Shown one piece after another: positions 43,396-53,479 of a DNA stretch of 64,000 nt. Source of the stretch: Saksenaea vasiformis B4078 (Eukaryota; Mucoromycota; Mucoromycetes; Mucorales; Saksenaeaceae); assembly GCA_000697055.1 (NCBI GenBank), contig JNDT01001390.1, positions 1 through 64,000 of the forward strand, read 5' to 3'. Position 1 is the first letter of the stretch, and every line of letters begins with the position of its first letter. Below the pieces are notes generated by a model that did no database searches, had not been told where the DNA came from, and saw only the letters and a list, made by a program, of their open reading frames with translations. The position numbers and the translations under genes were made by a program.

Positions 43396-45131
43396 ATGAG
43401 AGAGATCATTCACGTGCAAGCTGGTAAATGAACGACCAAAAAAAAAAAAGAAAAAAAAAGAAGAATCATCGTGTACTGATGTACTTGTCATAGGTCAATG
43501 TGGTAACCAAGTATGTCTTTGTTTCTTTTTTTTTTGGTCCTTTGCATGGCGTCAAATGTCACTCCACTTTTTTTTTTGTTTACCGAAAAGAAAAAAGTTT
43601 TTGAAAGAAGAACGAACACGTGGAATGCTGATTTGGTCCACTTGTATTTTTAGATTGGTCAGAAGTTCTGGGAAACTATCAGTGCCGAACACGGCATTGG
43701 TCCCGACGGTTCCTACTGCGGTGACAACGATTTGCAACTGGAACGCATTAACGTCTTTTACAACGAAGGTTACCAGGGTAAATACGTGCCAAGGTAAATA
43801 ATTACTATTTCCTTTTTTTTTTTATGTTTGTGGTGTTTTGCATCAGGAGAAGTAAACCTTTTTTTCTTTTTTTTTTAAAGAGCCGTCCTCGTTGATCTTG
43901 AACCTGCCACGATGGACTCGATCCGCGCCAGTACCTATGGCAAGATCTTCCGTCCTGATAACTTTATTAACGCACAGTCTGGTGCCGGTAACTCCTGGGC
44001 CAAGGGTTACTACACAGAAGGTGCTGAGTTGGTTGAGTCCATCATGGATGTTGTCCGCAAGGAGGCCGAAAACACCGACTGTCTCCAAGGTTTCCAGCTT
44101 GCCCACTCCCTTGGTGGTGGTACCGGTTCCGGTCTTGGTTCGCTTCTGTTGTCCAAGATCCGTGAAGAATACCCTGACAGAATTCTGAGCACCTACTCTG
44201 TTGTGCCCTCGCCCAAGGTTTCTGATACCGTCGTCGAACCCTACAACGCTGTGCTTTCCGTGCATCAGCTCGTCGAAAACTGTGACGCTACCTTCTGTAT
44301 CGATAACGAAGCCTTGTATGATATCTGCTTCAGAACCCTCAAGCTCACCAACCCTGGCTATGGTGATCTTAACCAGCTTGTTTCTGCTGTCATGTCTGGT
44401 GTCTCTACCAGTCTGCGTTTCCCTGGTCAGCTAAACTCTGACCTCCGTAAACTGTGTGTTAACATGGGTAAGTAAAGAAAGAAAAACATGGGATCATCAT
44501 CATCGTGCCTTTCTTCATTTTTTAGCTAACCTCATACCATATAGTTCCTTTCCCTCGTCTTCATTTCTTCATGGTGGGTGTTGCTCCCTTGACCGCCTTC
44601 AACTCGCAACAGTACCGCAACCTGAGTGTGCCCGAGCTCACTGGTCAAATGTTCGATGCCCGTAACATGATGGCTGCTTCTGATCCTCGTCATGGTCGTT
44701 ATTTGACTGTTGCCACCATCTTCCGTGGCCGTCTTTCTACCAAGGAAGTCGAGAACCAGATGTTGGCTGTCCAGCAGAAGAACTCTTCCTACTTTGTCGA
44801 ATGGATTCCCAACAGCGTCAAGTCTTCGCTCTGTGACATTCCTCCTGTTGGTCTCAAGATGTCTGGTACCTTCATTGGTAACAGCACTGCGATCCAAGAT
44901 CTCTTCAAGCGTGTGAATGAACAGTTCACTGCTATGTTCCGACGCAAGGCTTTCTTGCATTGGTACACAGGTGAGGGTATGGACGAGATGGAATTCACCG
45001 AAGCCGAGTCCAACATGAACGATCTTGTGGCTGAATACCAACAGTACCAAGAAGCCACCATCGATGAGGAGTACGATGAGGAATACCTGGAGGAAGGCGA
45101 AGAAGAGGACGAGATGGCTATGGAAGAATAA
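43396..45131 (+). CDS. TUB2: beta-tubulin
   Basis: Five exons, join(43396..43423, 43494..43510, 43654..43793, 43881..44467, 44545..45131), 452 residues. It starts with the MREI autoregulatory motif ([20 protein letters not shown]) and has the GTP-binding loop [20 protein letters not shown] at 139-158. The tail is acidic and glutamate-rich ([17 protein letters not shown]). It is unusually divergent for a beta-tubulin: [20 protein letters not shown] at 71-90, Phe50, Tyr167 and Ala198 ([10 protein letters not shown] at 191-200) instead of Tyr, Phe and Glu. The two tiny 5' exons (28 and 17 nt) match the early intron positions common in fungal beta-tubulin genes. Codons are enriched in C-ending forms, consistent with high expression. 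Only one tubulin gene is seen here; the divergence suggests a paralogue in a multi-gene set. Confidence 0.97.
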
Positions 45132-45279
45132 GCTAATCCTATAAATGAAAAAAAAAAGAAATTCTTAGAGAGAGAAGGGAAACAGATTCAAGCGAACAAA
45201 ACCAACCGCTTTTTCGCATTTTGGACATGAGCCATAAATTAAAAGAAAGCATTATAATAGTATGCATTGTTTAACTTTT

Positions 45280-46975
45280 TTAATTAAATGGATCTGAGCG
45301 TTCATCGGAACAGAAGATAGGAGGAGGGGAATAAGGTTGTCGGCGAGCTGGGAGAATAAGGAATTGGTTGAGGGTTGTTTGTTTTTCGGGAGAGGTGGAA
45401 GGAGGAAGAGGACCAGCCTTTTTACGTTGTTTTTGTTTAAAGGCTTCGGCCATGTCTGGCCATGCTGCATCGATGTATTTTGCATCGACCCATTGACGAC
45501 ACAGCCTGCTCGAAGGATCTCGGGTGCTTGTTGGTTGTGAGTTTTCCCAGGTGGCCTCTTCGTCTTCGTCCTCCGCATCATCATCATTATTATTATCACC
45601 CACTGGGATGTCCTCCAGTTCTGTGCTGATCTTGTCGAGGAAACAATGAAGAGACGACATAGCCCATTCCACTCTGTACAAGCGTATGCCTCTTATCTGC
45701 TTTTCTTGTGTGATTTTAGCCAACGATGCATCGGCGCGGATGGCCTTTGGCGGAATGTCTTTGGCTGCCTGTCCTGGTTTTGTTATGCGGTAGTAGTCGT
45801 CTAAGTGGCGTTGTTGTTTTTTTGGTGGTGACGACGAGGAGGAGATGTAGACGGTGTTGTTCGTTGAGCGTAGTTTCCGTGCCATGTGGCCTGGATAGAT
45901 GCTGTTGGCGAATTTGTTTCGGACAGTTGTTTTGGGCCATGCAAACTGTTTCTGGCAAAAGAGGGCGAGGTTGGGCATGTCGGGTTCATGCTCGTTGTTG
46001 AGTAGGTCGAGTAATTCCCTGGCTTGACCTACGCAACTTTGCTTGGTGATATTAGTCACGGGCTTGATCCAGCCTTTGAGGAGAGCCACATCTTCAGATG
46101 TTGCGTGGAGCTGGATCACTGTGGACCTGCGATTCGCAAACCCAGAACACTGCGTGCGCGCTTCATACATGAGGGCATCGTACAGATCCTGAAGCTGTAT
46201 GACGCTTAGACCGTCCTTGTCCTCGTCGTCTGCTTGTAAGCGATCCATTAAAGCATGATGATGTTTTGTGCGCGCCAAAGCTTCCGCAAGTGTAATGCCG
46301 ATGCCACGCATGCCACGCGTGTTGTAGTCCGAACCGCGGAGGAGAGCCATAAGAATGAGGTCAGACCGGTCAAGACCGGTGCCTTCAGTTAACCATGCGC
46401 TATCACAGCAGGGTACTGGTTCGTTTCGTTGAGACGGCCACTGACGGATGACTCTTTTAGCGCCAAATAAGAAGACGTCGACGTCCCCTGTCAGAATAAC
46501 ATCGACATAATCAAGTCGTTGCAACATGGCACATTCTGCTTCGGCTTCACCGTATGCTTGCCAGATGCCGAATTTAAAGAGCTTCAGCATCGCAATGAGC
46601 TGCAGTTGCAGCTGGCTCACCATGCTGGTGTTAATGAGCTTGTCCCGTTTGAATTCCGGTCGACGTGCTCCATCAAACACAAAGACAGGTCGAATGCCGA
46701 GATCATAGAGTCGGCAGCAACGATAGAACATGGTTCGCAACTCCGGATTGCTATGCTTTAGGTTCAGTCCAGACGAAGACCATGTCATGATCATGATCAT
46801 GACTTATTTACCTCCCTCCTTGACCCGATCGCACCTGGAACATCCATAGTGACACGTCAATGGCCATGCGGAGGCCGCGGGGTTTGTCACGATGGAAACG
46901 ATCTGTTGCTAGCTCTTCCAACGAAAAATGCTTTTCAGACGTTGCAATCGTATCCCATAGATGCTGAACGCCCAT
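45280..46975 (-). CDS. XPG/Rad2-family nuclease, GEN1/Yen1-like
   Basis: Two exons, complement(45280..46750, 46812..46975), 544 residues. The N-terminal XPG domain begins MGVQHLWDTI (the Gly2 start of the family) with RMAIDVSLWMFQ (catalytic Asp). After the intron comes PELRTMFYRCCRL, then GIRPVFVFDGARRPEFKRDK. The internal XPG domain has QAYGEAEAECAMLQRLDYVD and VILTGDVDVFLFGAKRVIRQ, with the Glu/Asp metal ligands, and the helix-hairpin-helix region follows as LILMALLRGSDYNTRGMRGI. The acidic/basic C-terminus carries RWVDAKYIDAAWPDMAEAFK. The absence of a long spacer between the XPG domains and the DxDVFLFG style point to GEN1/Yen1 Holliday-junction resolvases rather than FEN1, which would also have a PCNA-binding tail. 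The function call is by resemblance. It converges with beta-tubulin, 149 bp between stops. Confidence 0.85.
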
Positions 46976-47412
46976 GGTTTCAAAAAGAACGATCGAAAAA
47001 AAAAAAAGAGAAAAAATTGGGAGATCAAGACGGAATACTCAAGCGAAGCGTCGTTTTAAAAGACTGCATTACTGCGATGTCGGATCGGTGATATATTAGC
47101 AGACAAGGTCAGCTAGGAGAAGAAGTACCTCAACCAGGATTGAGATTCTTTTTTTAAATAGGACATGATTTTTTTCCAAGAAATGAAGGAGAAACAAAAA
47201 AAAACGATTTCGTCTATCCATTTACCCAAGGTAAGATTTGCATTCGCTGTGCTGCGCCTGGTAAAGCCCTTTTGTGTATAAATATATATATATATACCTG
47301 TGTGTTACGGTGTTGCAGCGGCGAAAAGGAGTGAGTTGTTGTTGTTGCCTTGCCACTTTCTCATCTTTTTCTTTCTGTAGTTAATCCCATTGACATCTTT
47401 CAGATTTTCATC
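46976..47412. promoter_or_regulatory. bidirectional promoter region
   Basis: Between the divergent GEN1-like nuclease and the membrane protein gene. A TATAAATATATATATATA element at about 47277-47297 lies about 120 bp upstream of the plus-strand ATG. A pyrimidine-rich stretch follows (47355-47380). Confidence 0.5.
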
Positions 47413-48079
47413 ATGACACACGGACCACCTTTAGATTTTTCTGTTGAATCATCGCATGAACCATGGACACTTGAACCAGAAAGAGGAACCCGATACCGAA
47501 TGGTTCGACAACGTCATTTCAGCGTTGGAAGTGAGGAAGACGTTGATTTTTCTTCACAGGTACGCCGGAACATGGTTGACAGCGATGAAGACAGCAGTAC
47601 AGAACTACAAGGACTACAGCGATCACAACAAGAAGAAGAAGAACCACTATCATCATCATTCAATACGCAGCGATGGCTGTTGTCAGGTCAGTCAGCCGCA
47701 AGGAACCTCCCGTTCTGTTTCACTTAATTCTTTATAAAGTACGACAGATCCTTTATAGTATGGCGGCGATGCTATTAAGCAATTTCCTTTACACCACCTA
47801 TCAGTGTACGGAGTGGCGGAAATTAACGAAAAGTATGCTTATCGAACGGACACCGGAATCGAGGACACCTGTGCCTGAATTCCTCTGGCTCCCCGTAAGG
47901 AAAACAATTTCAGTTGCTTTCTTAATTCGGCAGGGATGTAGGTTGTTAGAACACAGTGCTGGCGTAGTAGCAGCGTCGGCTGGCTATGGGCAAGTGCAAA
48001 AGAAGCACCTCCCGGCGTTTTCATTACGTGCGGTATCCTTGGTGCCTTGCTTCTTCGATACCTCATGAGTAAACGTTGA
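47413..48079 (+). CDS. small acidic protein with C-terminal membrane anchor
   Basis: Three exons, join(47413..47686, 47740..47894, 47957..48079), 183 residues. The N-terminal 90 residues are acidic and Ser/Glu-rich (HFSVGSEEDVDFSS; DSDEDSSTEL; QQEEEE). Exon 2 gives SVRQILYSMAAMLLSNFLYT, possibly amphipathic or a first membrane segment. Exon 3 gives APPGVFITCGILGALLLRYL then MSKR and stop, a classic tail anchor with basic end. The phase-0 acceptor at 47956 was preferred because the alternative just upstream yields a frame without this hydrophobic end. The family is not recognised; a tail-anchored organelle or ER protein is likely. Confidence 0.6.
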
Positions 48080-49035
48080 CAACAAAAAATGGTAGTCGTT
48101 TTGAAAGCAGATTTGCTTAGAGATGGTGAACAATTTACAGAGACCATACACAAAGACAAAAACTTAGGTTACTGGATGCGTTTTAAAGGGTGCAGGGATT
48201 TGTTTTGCTCCGGTCAGTTGACGTTTTGTGAGCATCTTGTAAAAAGAACCATAAGAAAAGAAAAAAATAAACGCTCTGAATTAAAACTTTGTGCTTCAAG
48301 AAAGTTGATATGTTTCTGCAATGTGGATCCGTCTCATTTGAGTGTCCAGAAGGATAGGGTGGCTCATGTTCTATTGCAGAATCTAACTAAACAGAAACTG
48401 TCCTCTGACAACATCTGCACAGACCACAGGAAGTTTCGGCGAGTTTCTGTAATGACTCAACATGTGTTACCCTTTTTTTATTTATTTTATTTCTCTGCAG
48501 CCTGGATAACGTAATAAAAAAAAAAAGAAAAAGAAAAAGAAAAATCAGCAGATCGACAAGTTACTACGACTACTACTACTACTACTACTACCAGTACTAC
48601 TAGTACTGCTAGTACTTGATACAAGAAAGGAGATCAGAAACTACAAAAAACGTTGCACACTGTCACATCGTGGTAGAGAGAAGAGGCTGGAAAAAGTTTG
48701 ATGACAAATAAGTTAGGCCAGACCCTTTGTACACCTGAATCTCGAAGAATATGATTGGCACGGTTGAATCTTTTCAACGGCACAAGCCTTGTCCGGGGTA
48801 ACGCAAAAGCCTTGCTGTTCCTTATCTTTTCTGAATATCATTCTGTTATCAGGGCTCGTCATTGGTTAACGGTTGTTTCAGTGCCAGGCTGGAAAAAACC
48901 GCTGATCTGATTGGTTGTGACACATAAAAATAGTCACCTTAAAGGGCCTTTTTCCCCTTACCAAGCCGAGGCTTTTTTTTTCTCTTTGTTTTCTTTTTCT
49001 GTAAACTAAAAAACCAAAAAAAAAAAAAGAGGATC
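48080..49035. promoter_or_regulatory. upstream region of the bZIP gene
   Basis: Contains a TAC/TACTAC trinucleotide repeat at 48562-48617, an ATTGG (CCAAT box, reverse) at about 48865 and again near 48908, and a pyrimidine-rich leader with an A run just before the ATG at 49036. An open 141-codon frame at 48089-48514 looks like A/T-biased noncoding DNA. Confidence 0.45.
48562..48617 (+). repeat. (TAC)n trinucleotide repeat
   Basis: About 18 units of TAC with interruptions (GAC, CAG, TAG). Noncoding, upstream of the bZIP gene. Confidence 0.85.
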
Positions 49036-49871
49036 ATGTCCTACTCCTATTCACCATACACATCATCATTGGACTCACTTGTATTTGACGCACCTGTCGA
49101 ATCAAGTCGTTCCGAGACTGACGCCGCTGCAGAGTTGGCATTATGGGTAAGTCTAACTCAGTTCAATGAGTTTCCCGAAAACTGAACAACTTTTTCCATC
49201 ATCATGGTTAGACCAATGCACAATTTACTTTTGACGTGAAACCCGGCGTTGGCATTTATGATGAAGAGAAGAAGGAAGGTGCTTCTAGTCGTCCTGCCGT
49301 TCCACTTCTCCCTTCTGCTCCCACACAGTACGACAATGACCTCGAGCCCATTACCTACGAAAAGCTTGTCAATTATTTGGACTTTGAACTTCCGCAACAG
49401 CAACAGCAATTGCGATCCGCCATTAGCCCAGCTCCACGTTCATTGGCCCCGGCCCCAACACAAACATGTGCTGCCAACCGTCAACTCTTGCTTCCCAAAC
49501 CACCTGTGATGGATGCCTCACATCTTGCCCACTGGTTGACGCAACCTGTTCATGCACAACAACAACAGCAGCAGCAGCAGCAGCAAGCACGCAAGAAATC
49601 CGTTAGCAAGCGCGGACGTGAAGATGTTGATGATGTAAAAGCTAGCGAAGATGACAAGCGTCGCCGCAATACAGCTGCCAGTGCTCGTTTCCGTATCAAG
49701 AAGAAACTGCGTGAACAAGCCATGGAACAAACCGTTCGTGACATGACTGCTAAATCCGAGGCCCTTCAGTCAAGAGTAAACGAACTCGAAATGGAAGTGA
49801 AATGGTTGCGTGGACTCTTGATCGACAAGGATGTGATCAAGACAACAACAAATCAATCCTCTTCTGCATAA
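49036..49871 (+). CDS. bZIP transcription factor, CYS-3/Zip1-like
   Basis: Two exons, join(49036..49146, 49212..49871), 256 residues. The N-terminus is Ser/Tyr-rich with an acidic core (VKPGVGIYDEEKKEG; LEPITYEKLVNYLDFEL), likely the activation region, and is followed by a Pro/Ala- and Gln-rich part with a Q10 run (QPVHAQQQQ...). The basic region EDDKRRRNTAASARFRIKKK and the leucine zipper (MTAKSEALQSRVNELEMEVK, WLRGLL) follow. NTAASARFR-KKK is the form found in Neurospora CYS-3, yeast Met28-like and S. pombe Zip1 factors, which activate sulphur-assimilation or cadmium/sulphur-stress genes. A GCN4-type factor would read differently here. Length resembles CYS-3 (236). Confidence 0.85.
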
Positions 49872-50554
49872 TGCATGCCTTTCTCTTTTTAATTCTCAAA
49901 AACCTTTTTCCTGCTCCTCCTCCTCCTCCTCTTTGTATTATATTCAACATCAAATATTCCTTGTAAATTCAACATTCCCCATACATAAGTCCCCTTTCTT
50001 TTTTTGTGATCTGTGATTACAAGAAAAAAGGGAATAACCGTTCAACATCGGCCATTTCAACATGTAACGACTTAAAATAAAAAAGTTAACTAGTTTTAAT
50101 CTTCTTAAAAAAGACGATTTCCTGATTATAAGCAGAATTTGCAGGCCTAAGCTTCATGTGAAAAAATCGACACATACCCCTAGTGAAAACTCCGCTTGGA
50201 CAGTTGTTCCACTTTTCCCCCGTCTATTCTACCCTGTCCTCAAACTGTCTTGTTGACTGCAAGGATCTTCTGTTGCGAATAATCCGTGCATACTGCGAAC
50301 TTCTCTCTAGAAATTTTTGCATCTTTCTGTTGTTAGCTTTTTTTTTCGTTTTAATCCAGTAGGGGAAGCATGTGGGGTTCTTGGTGTTTTCATTCAAAGA
50401 CCGAAGAAAACGGTGAGATTTTTTAAGTGTATGCTTGGAATTTCACATAGTCTTTCCTTCATTTCTCTCCCATGACGGACACAACTGAACAACCCGAGTT
50501 AAATCAAAGTTTCCCGCCCGGTGCACAACCTGACATCAGCAAGTGTCATGTTGC
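49872..50554. other. spacer between bZIP gene and PEX10
   Basis: Holds a CT-rich 3' tract with ATAAG-type signals after the bZIP stop, and the PEX10 upstream region. An ATG at 50472 is in reach of PEX10 only through an implausible 29-nt intron. Confidence 0.5.
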
Positions 50555-51782
50555 ATGCTTCCTAACATTAGCTTACCGCGAGTTTTAGTCCGAGCAAATC
50601 AAAAGGATGTTTACTACCAGACCATTTTGCAAGAACAAATGTCAAGTGTATGTCAGCAGTTCCTAGGTAAAAAGAAATGAATGAATGACGACCGATCTTT
50701 CCCAATGGGCTCAAATATGTCTACAGGATCGAGAAGGCAACACCAGTGGCAGAAAGAAATACACACACTGTCGGATTTTTGCTACTATGCATTGACAACG
50801 CTCCTCGGTAAAAGAAGGGAAGGAAGTTTAAAGTTTCTAGCTGACACATAGAAAAAGGAACACAAACACTAGGCGAAGAATACTGTGATTTGGTGCAGAT
50901 CAGTCACCATGGTCAGACTTATCCTCATTTTTTGGTACATTTTTGCCCCCCTGTGATTAACTCTCTATCCTTACCTCTTTTTTTTTTTTTTACTTTTGAA
51001 AGCGACGTGCGAGCCTTGTGTTTTTCCATACATTATTTCCATATCTCTATCAACGTACGGTGACAGCGTTGAAGAAACAAAGACAACGTCATGATGAGTC
51101 ATCCACTTGGAAAAGCTATCTGCAAAAGTTACCCAGTCTTCAGGACCTTGTGAAAAATGTACGACCAATCCATTTGGCGATTTTCTATTTCTTTGGGGCA
51201 TACTACAACTTTTCCAAACGAATTACCAGCACACGTTATGTAAGGAGAAGAGAGAAGAGAGAGAGAGAGAAAGACTATAAGATGTGTGTGTTTGTGTGTT
51301 GTGTTTAGATTTTTACACGACGATTGGGTCCACACGAACAACGTGTCGGCTATGAAGTTCTCGGTGTCTTTATCACAGTCCGATTACTTATCCAGGCGTA
51401 CATGGCCATTCAGAAGCGTTTAGCAAAACGTTCGAAAGAAGAAACGGATAAAGTGGAGGGAGTAACAACGGTAGCAGAGGAGGATGAAGACGACAATTTT
51501 GATTTTATGGATCAATTTGATCAAGAAAAGGAATTAAGTGATGAAGAACTACAGATGCTCAAGTGTGCACTTTGTCTTGAACCACGGAAGATTACGACCG
51601 CGACGCCGTGTGGTCATTTATTTTGCTGGACGTGTGTTGTTGAGTGGTGCCAGAATAAGGTAAGATAACGTCTTTTCATTACTCTCTAGTCATTTGCTTA
51701 CTAAACCTTTTGTCAGCCGGAATGTCCCCTTTGTAGAAGTGATGTTAACATCTCCCATTTGATTCCCCTCAATAACTTTTAA
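50555..51782 (+). CDS. PEX10: peroxin 10, RING subunit of peroxisomal ubiquitin ligase
   Basis: Six exons, join(50555..50666, 50727..50807, 50852..50934, 51003..51239, 51309..51659, 51717..51782), 309 residues. The start [20 protein letters not shown] is the usual short Pex10 N-terminus. It continues with [54 protein letters not shown] and [21 protein letters not shown] charged acidic linker ([20 protein letters not shown]) leads to a full C3HC4 [36 protein letters not shown], then across the last intron [10 protein letters not shown]. Pex10 forms a heterotrimeric ligase and channel with Pex2 and Pex12 in the peroxisomal membrane. Intron 5 (51240-51308) contains a GA-rich tract and a GT-rich end. 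All splice phases agree. Confidence 0.95.
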
Positions 51783-53479
51783 TGCGCTCTTTCTTAATAC
51801 ATCTTTGTTTTCTTGAATGTACCCCAAAAGGTTCATCGACCCCGGATCAAGCGTGCGACCGGAAAGTCTAATCAGTGACACACTCATTGGCATATGACAT
51901 GCAAAACAAGAGCATATGGTTTTCCATGGCGTAATCTTTGCTAGTAGAAAATTGTCTATCTGCACCTCTTATGCTGCTCAATGTTGTGAACAGCTATCCG
52001 CTGTACAGCAATGCATCTTTTTCTTTTTTTTAGGACAAGTTTCGCTTGCAGGAGATTGTTATTTGATAGATAGAAAAACAAGGATCCCCAGGTCTGTGTT
52101 AAAAAAGTGTAACGTTTTTGCTGCCGAAAAGGTAAGTTGTTACGTGTATCGTTTTTCCGTTTCGATCTGTGGGATACTGGTACTTTTCGACTTTTTAGGA
52201 ATCTTTCTGTTGTTTCTAAAGTCTGTCTGTGTTTGACCAAAAAGTCTCCGCTGTGTCGCAGCAAAAAAAAAAAAAAAAAAAAAATTGCAACGCGCGCAGT
52301 TTCTGTGCTTTTGATCGTCGAACTGACAGCTGGATCGGCTAAGCTAAAAAAAAAAGCGCACCAATGGCTGTTTTTTCTTATCAGGATGGGGCTTTGTTAA
52401 TTGGGGAGAGGAGACAATTACATTGAAAGTCTGACCGACTGACTGACTGACTGACTGACTGACTGGACTGACTGACAACCTTGGATTAGTGATCATGCCA
52501 TGCCGGGCCTTCCGCAGAACGGAAAATAAATTCACCGGCCGATTTGGGGGATTTGACACTTTCTATCTCCCATGCTTATTGTTATTTTTTTTTTCTTTTG
52601 ACATGTGTGTAAATAAGTATGCCATGGATAAAGGAGTAAAACCAAGGGAAGATTCGGATGGTTTATGATCTTTGTTTTAAATTGACTGGATTTTTTGATT
52701 GTTCTAGTTGTTTCTTCGTCCCCTCAGAAAAGGATCGGGGAGAAGCGTCACATGGAGCGAGTCATTGTTTAACCTTGCCTTCGGTAAAGTATTTTTCATT
52801 TTAACAATGTTTTTCCCTTCTCAGTTACACAGAAAAAATGGTGTTTATCCTATTGGACGATGCAAGTTAAATTGATTTACTGTCATTTTTTACCAGAAAC
52901 GGTTCTTTTTCCTTTGTTTTCTTCCATGTTCCTGTAAAATAACAAGTGTCAATTGGATGGGAGAAGATAAGAGAAAAAAAGAAAAAAAAGGCAGTAACGT
53001 GGTACATATGACATTGGTAACTCAAAAGGATCGCCCGATATCGTCATGTCACCTTGACTACGGAAACGCTCGGGCCGTCAATTGTATTTAGCCGGCGGGG
53101 AGGATTTTACCTGGTAAAGGTATATAAAAATTTGAAGAGAAACAAAAAAGGAGAGTCTATTCGATAGAAAAATTCGTTTGAAAAGCATAAAAAAACATAC
53201 ACATAGAGAGAGTGAGAGAGAGAAATGATGCCATAAATGGAGACATGAGGAGTTCTTAACCTTTTGCATGATTTTTACTACGACAGCTTCTCTTTGGAGT
53301 GCACCGTGATATCGGAGACATATGTTTTTGGTTAAGGCAATCTGAAACCCTGACCGCATGTCACAATGCATATATAAACAGCCGATAGTATAGAACAAAA
53401 AAGACATTCTTCCGGTGAATTACTTTTTCTTCTTCTTTTTTTTTCTTCCGAATCTTTTTTTTTTTTTCCTTCACCATAG
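51783..53479. other. gene-free spacer with simple repeats
   Basis: About 1.7 kb. Frames of up to 109 codons match nothing known. It contains an A22 run at about 52263-52284, a GACT tetranucleotide repeat at 52431-52477, and GA-rich and T-rich runs just upstream of YTP1 (53205-53225, 53425-53470). Confidence 0.5.
52431..52477 (+). repeat. (GACT)n tetranucleotide repeat
   Basis: About 11 units with one interruption (GGACT). Noncoding. Confidence 0.85.

Noticed and set aside
48089..48514. 141-codon plus frame just after the membrane-protein gene
   Set aside because: It starts 10 bp after a stop codon in what should be the 3' untranslated region, has no known motif and an A/T-driven composition.
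50472..50571. Upstream ATG of PEX10 joined through an intron
   Set aside because: The only phase-compatible intron would be 29 nt; the ATG at 50555 continues directly into the conserved N-terminus.
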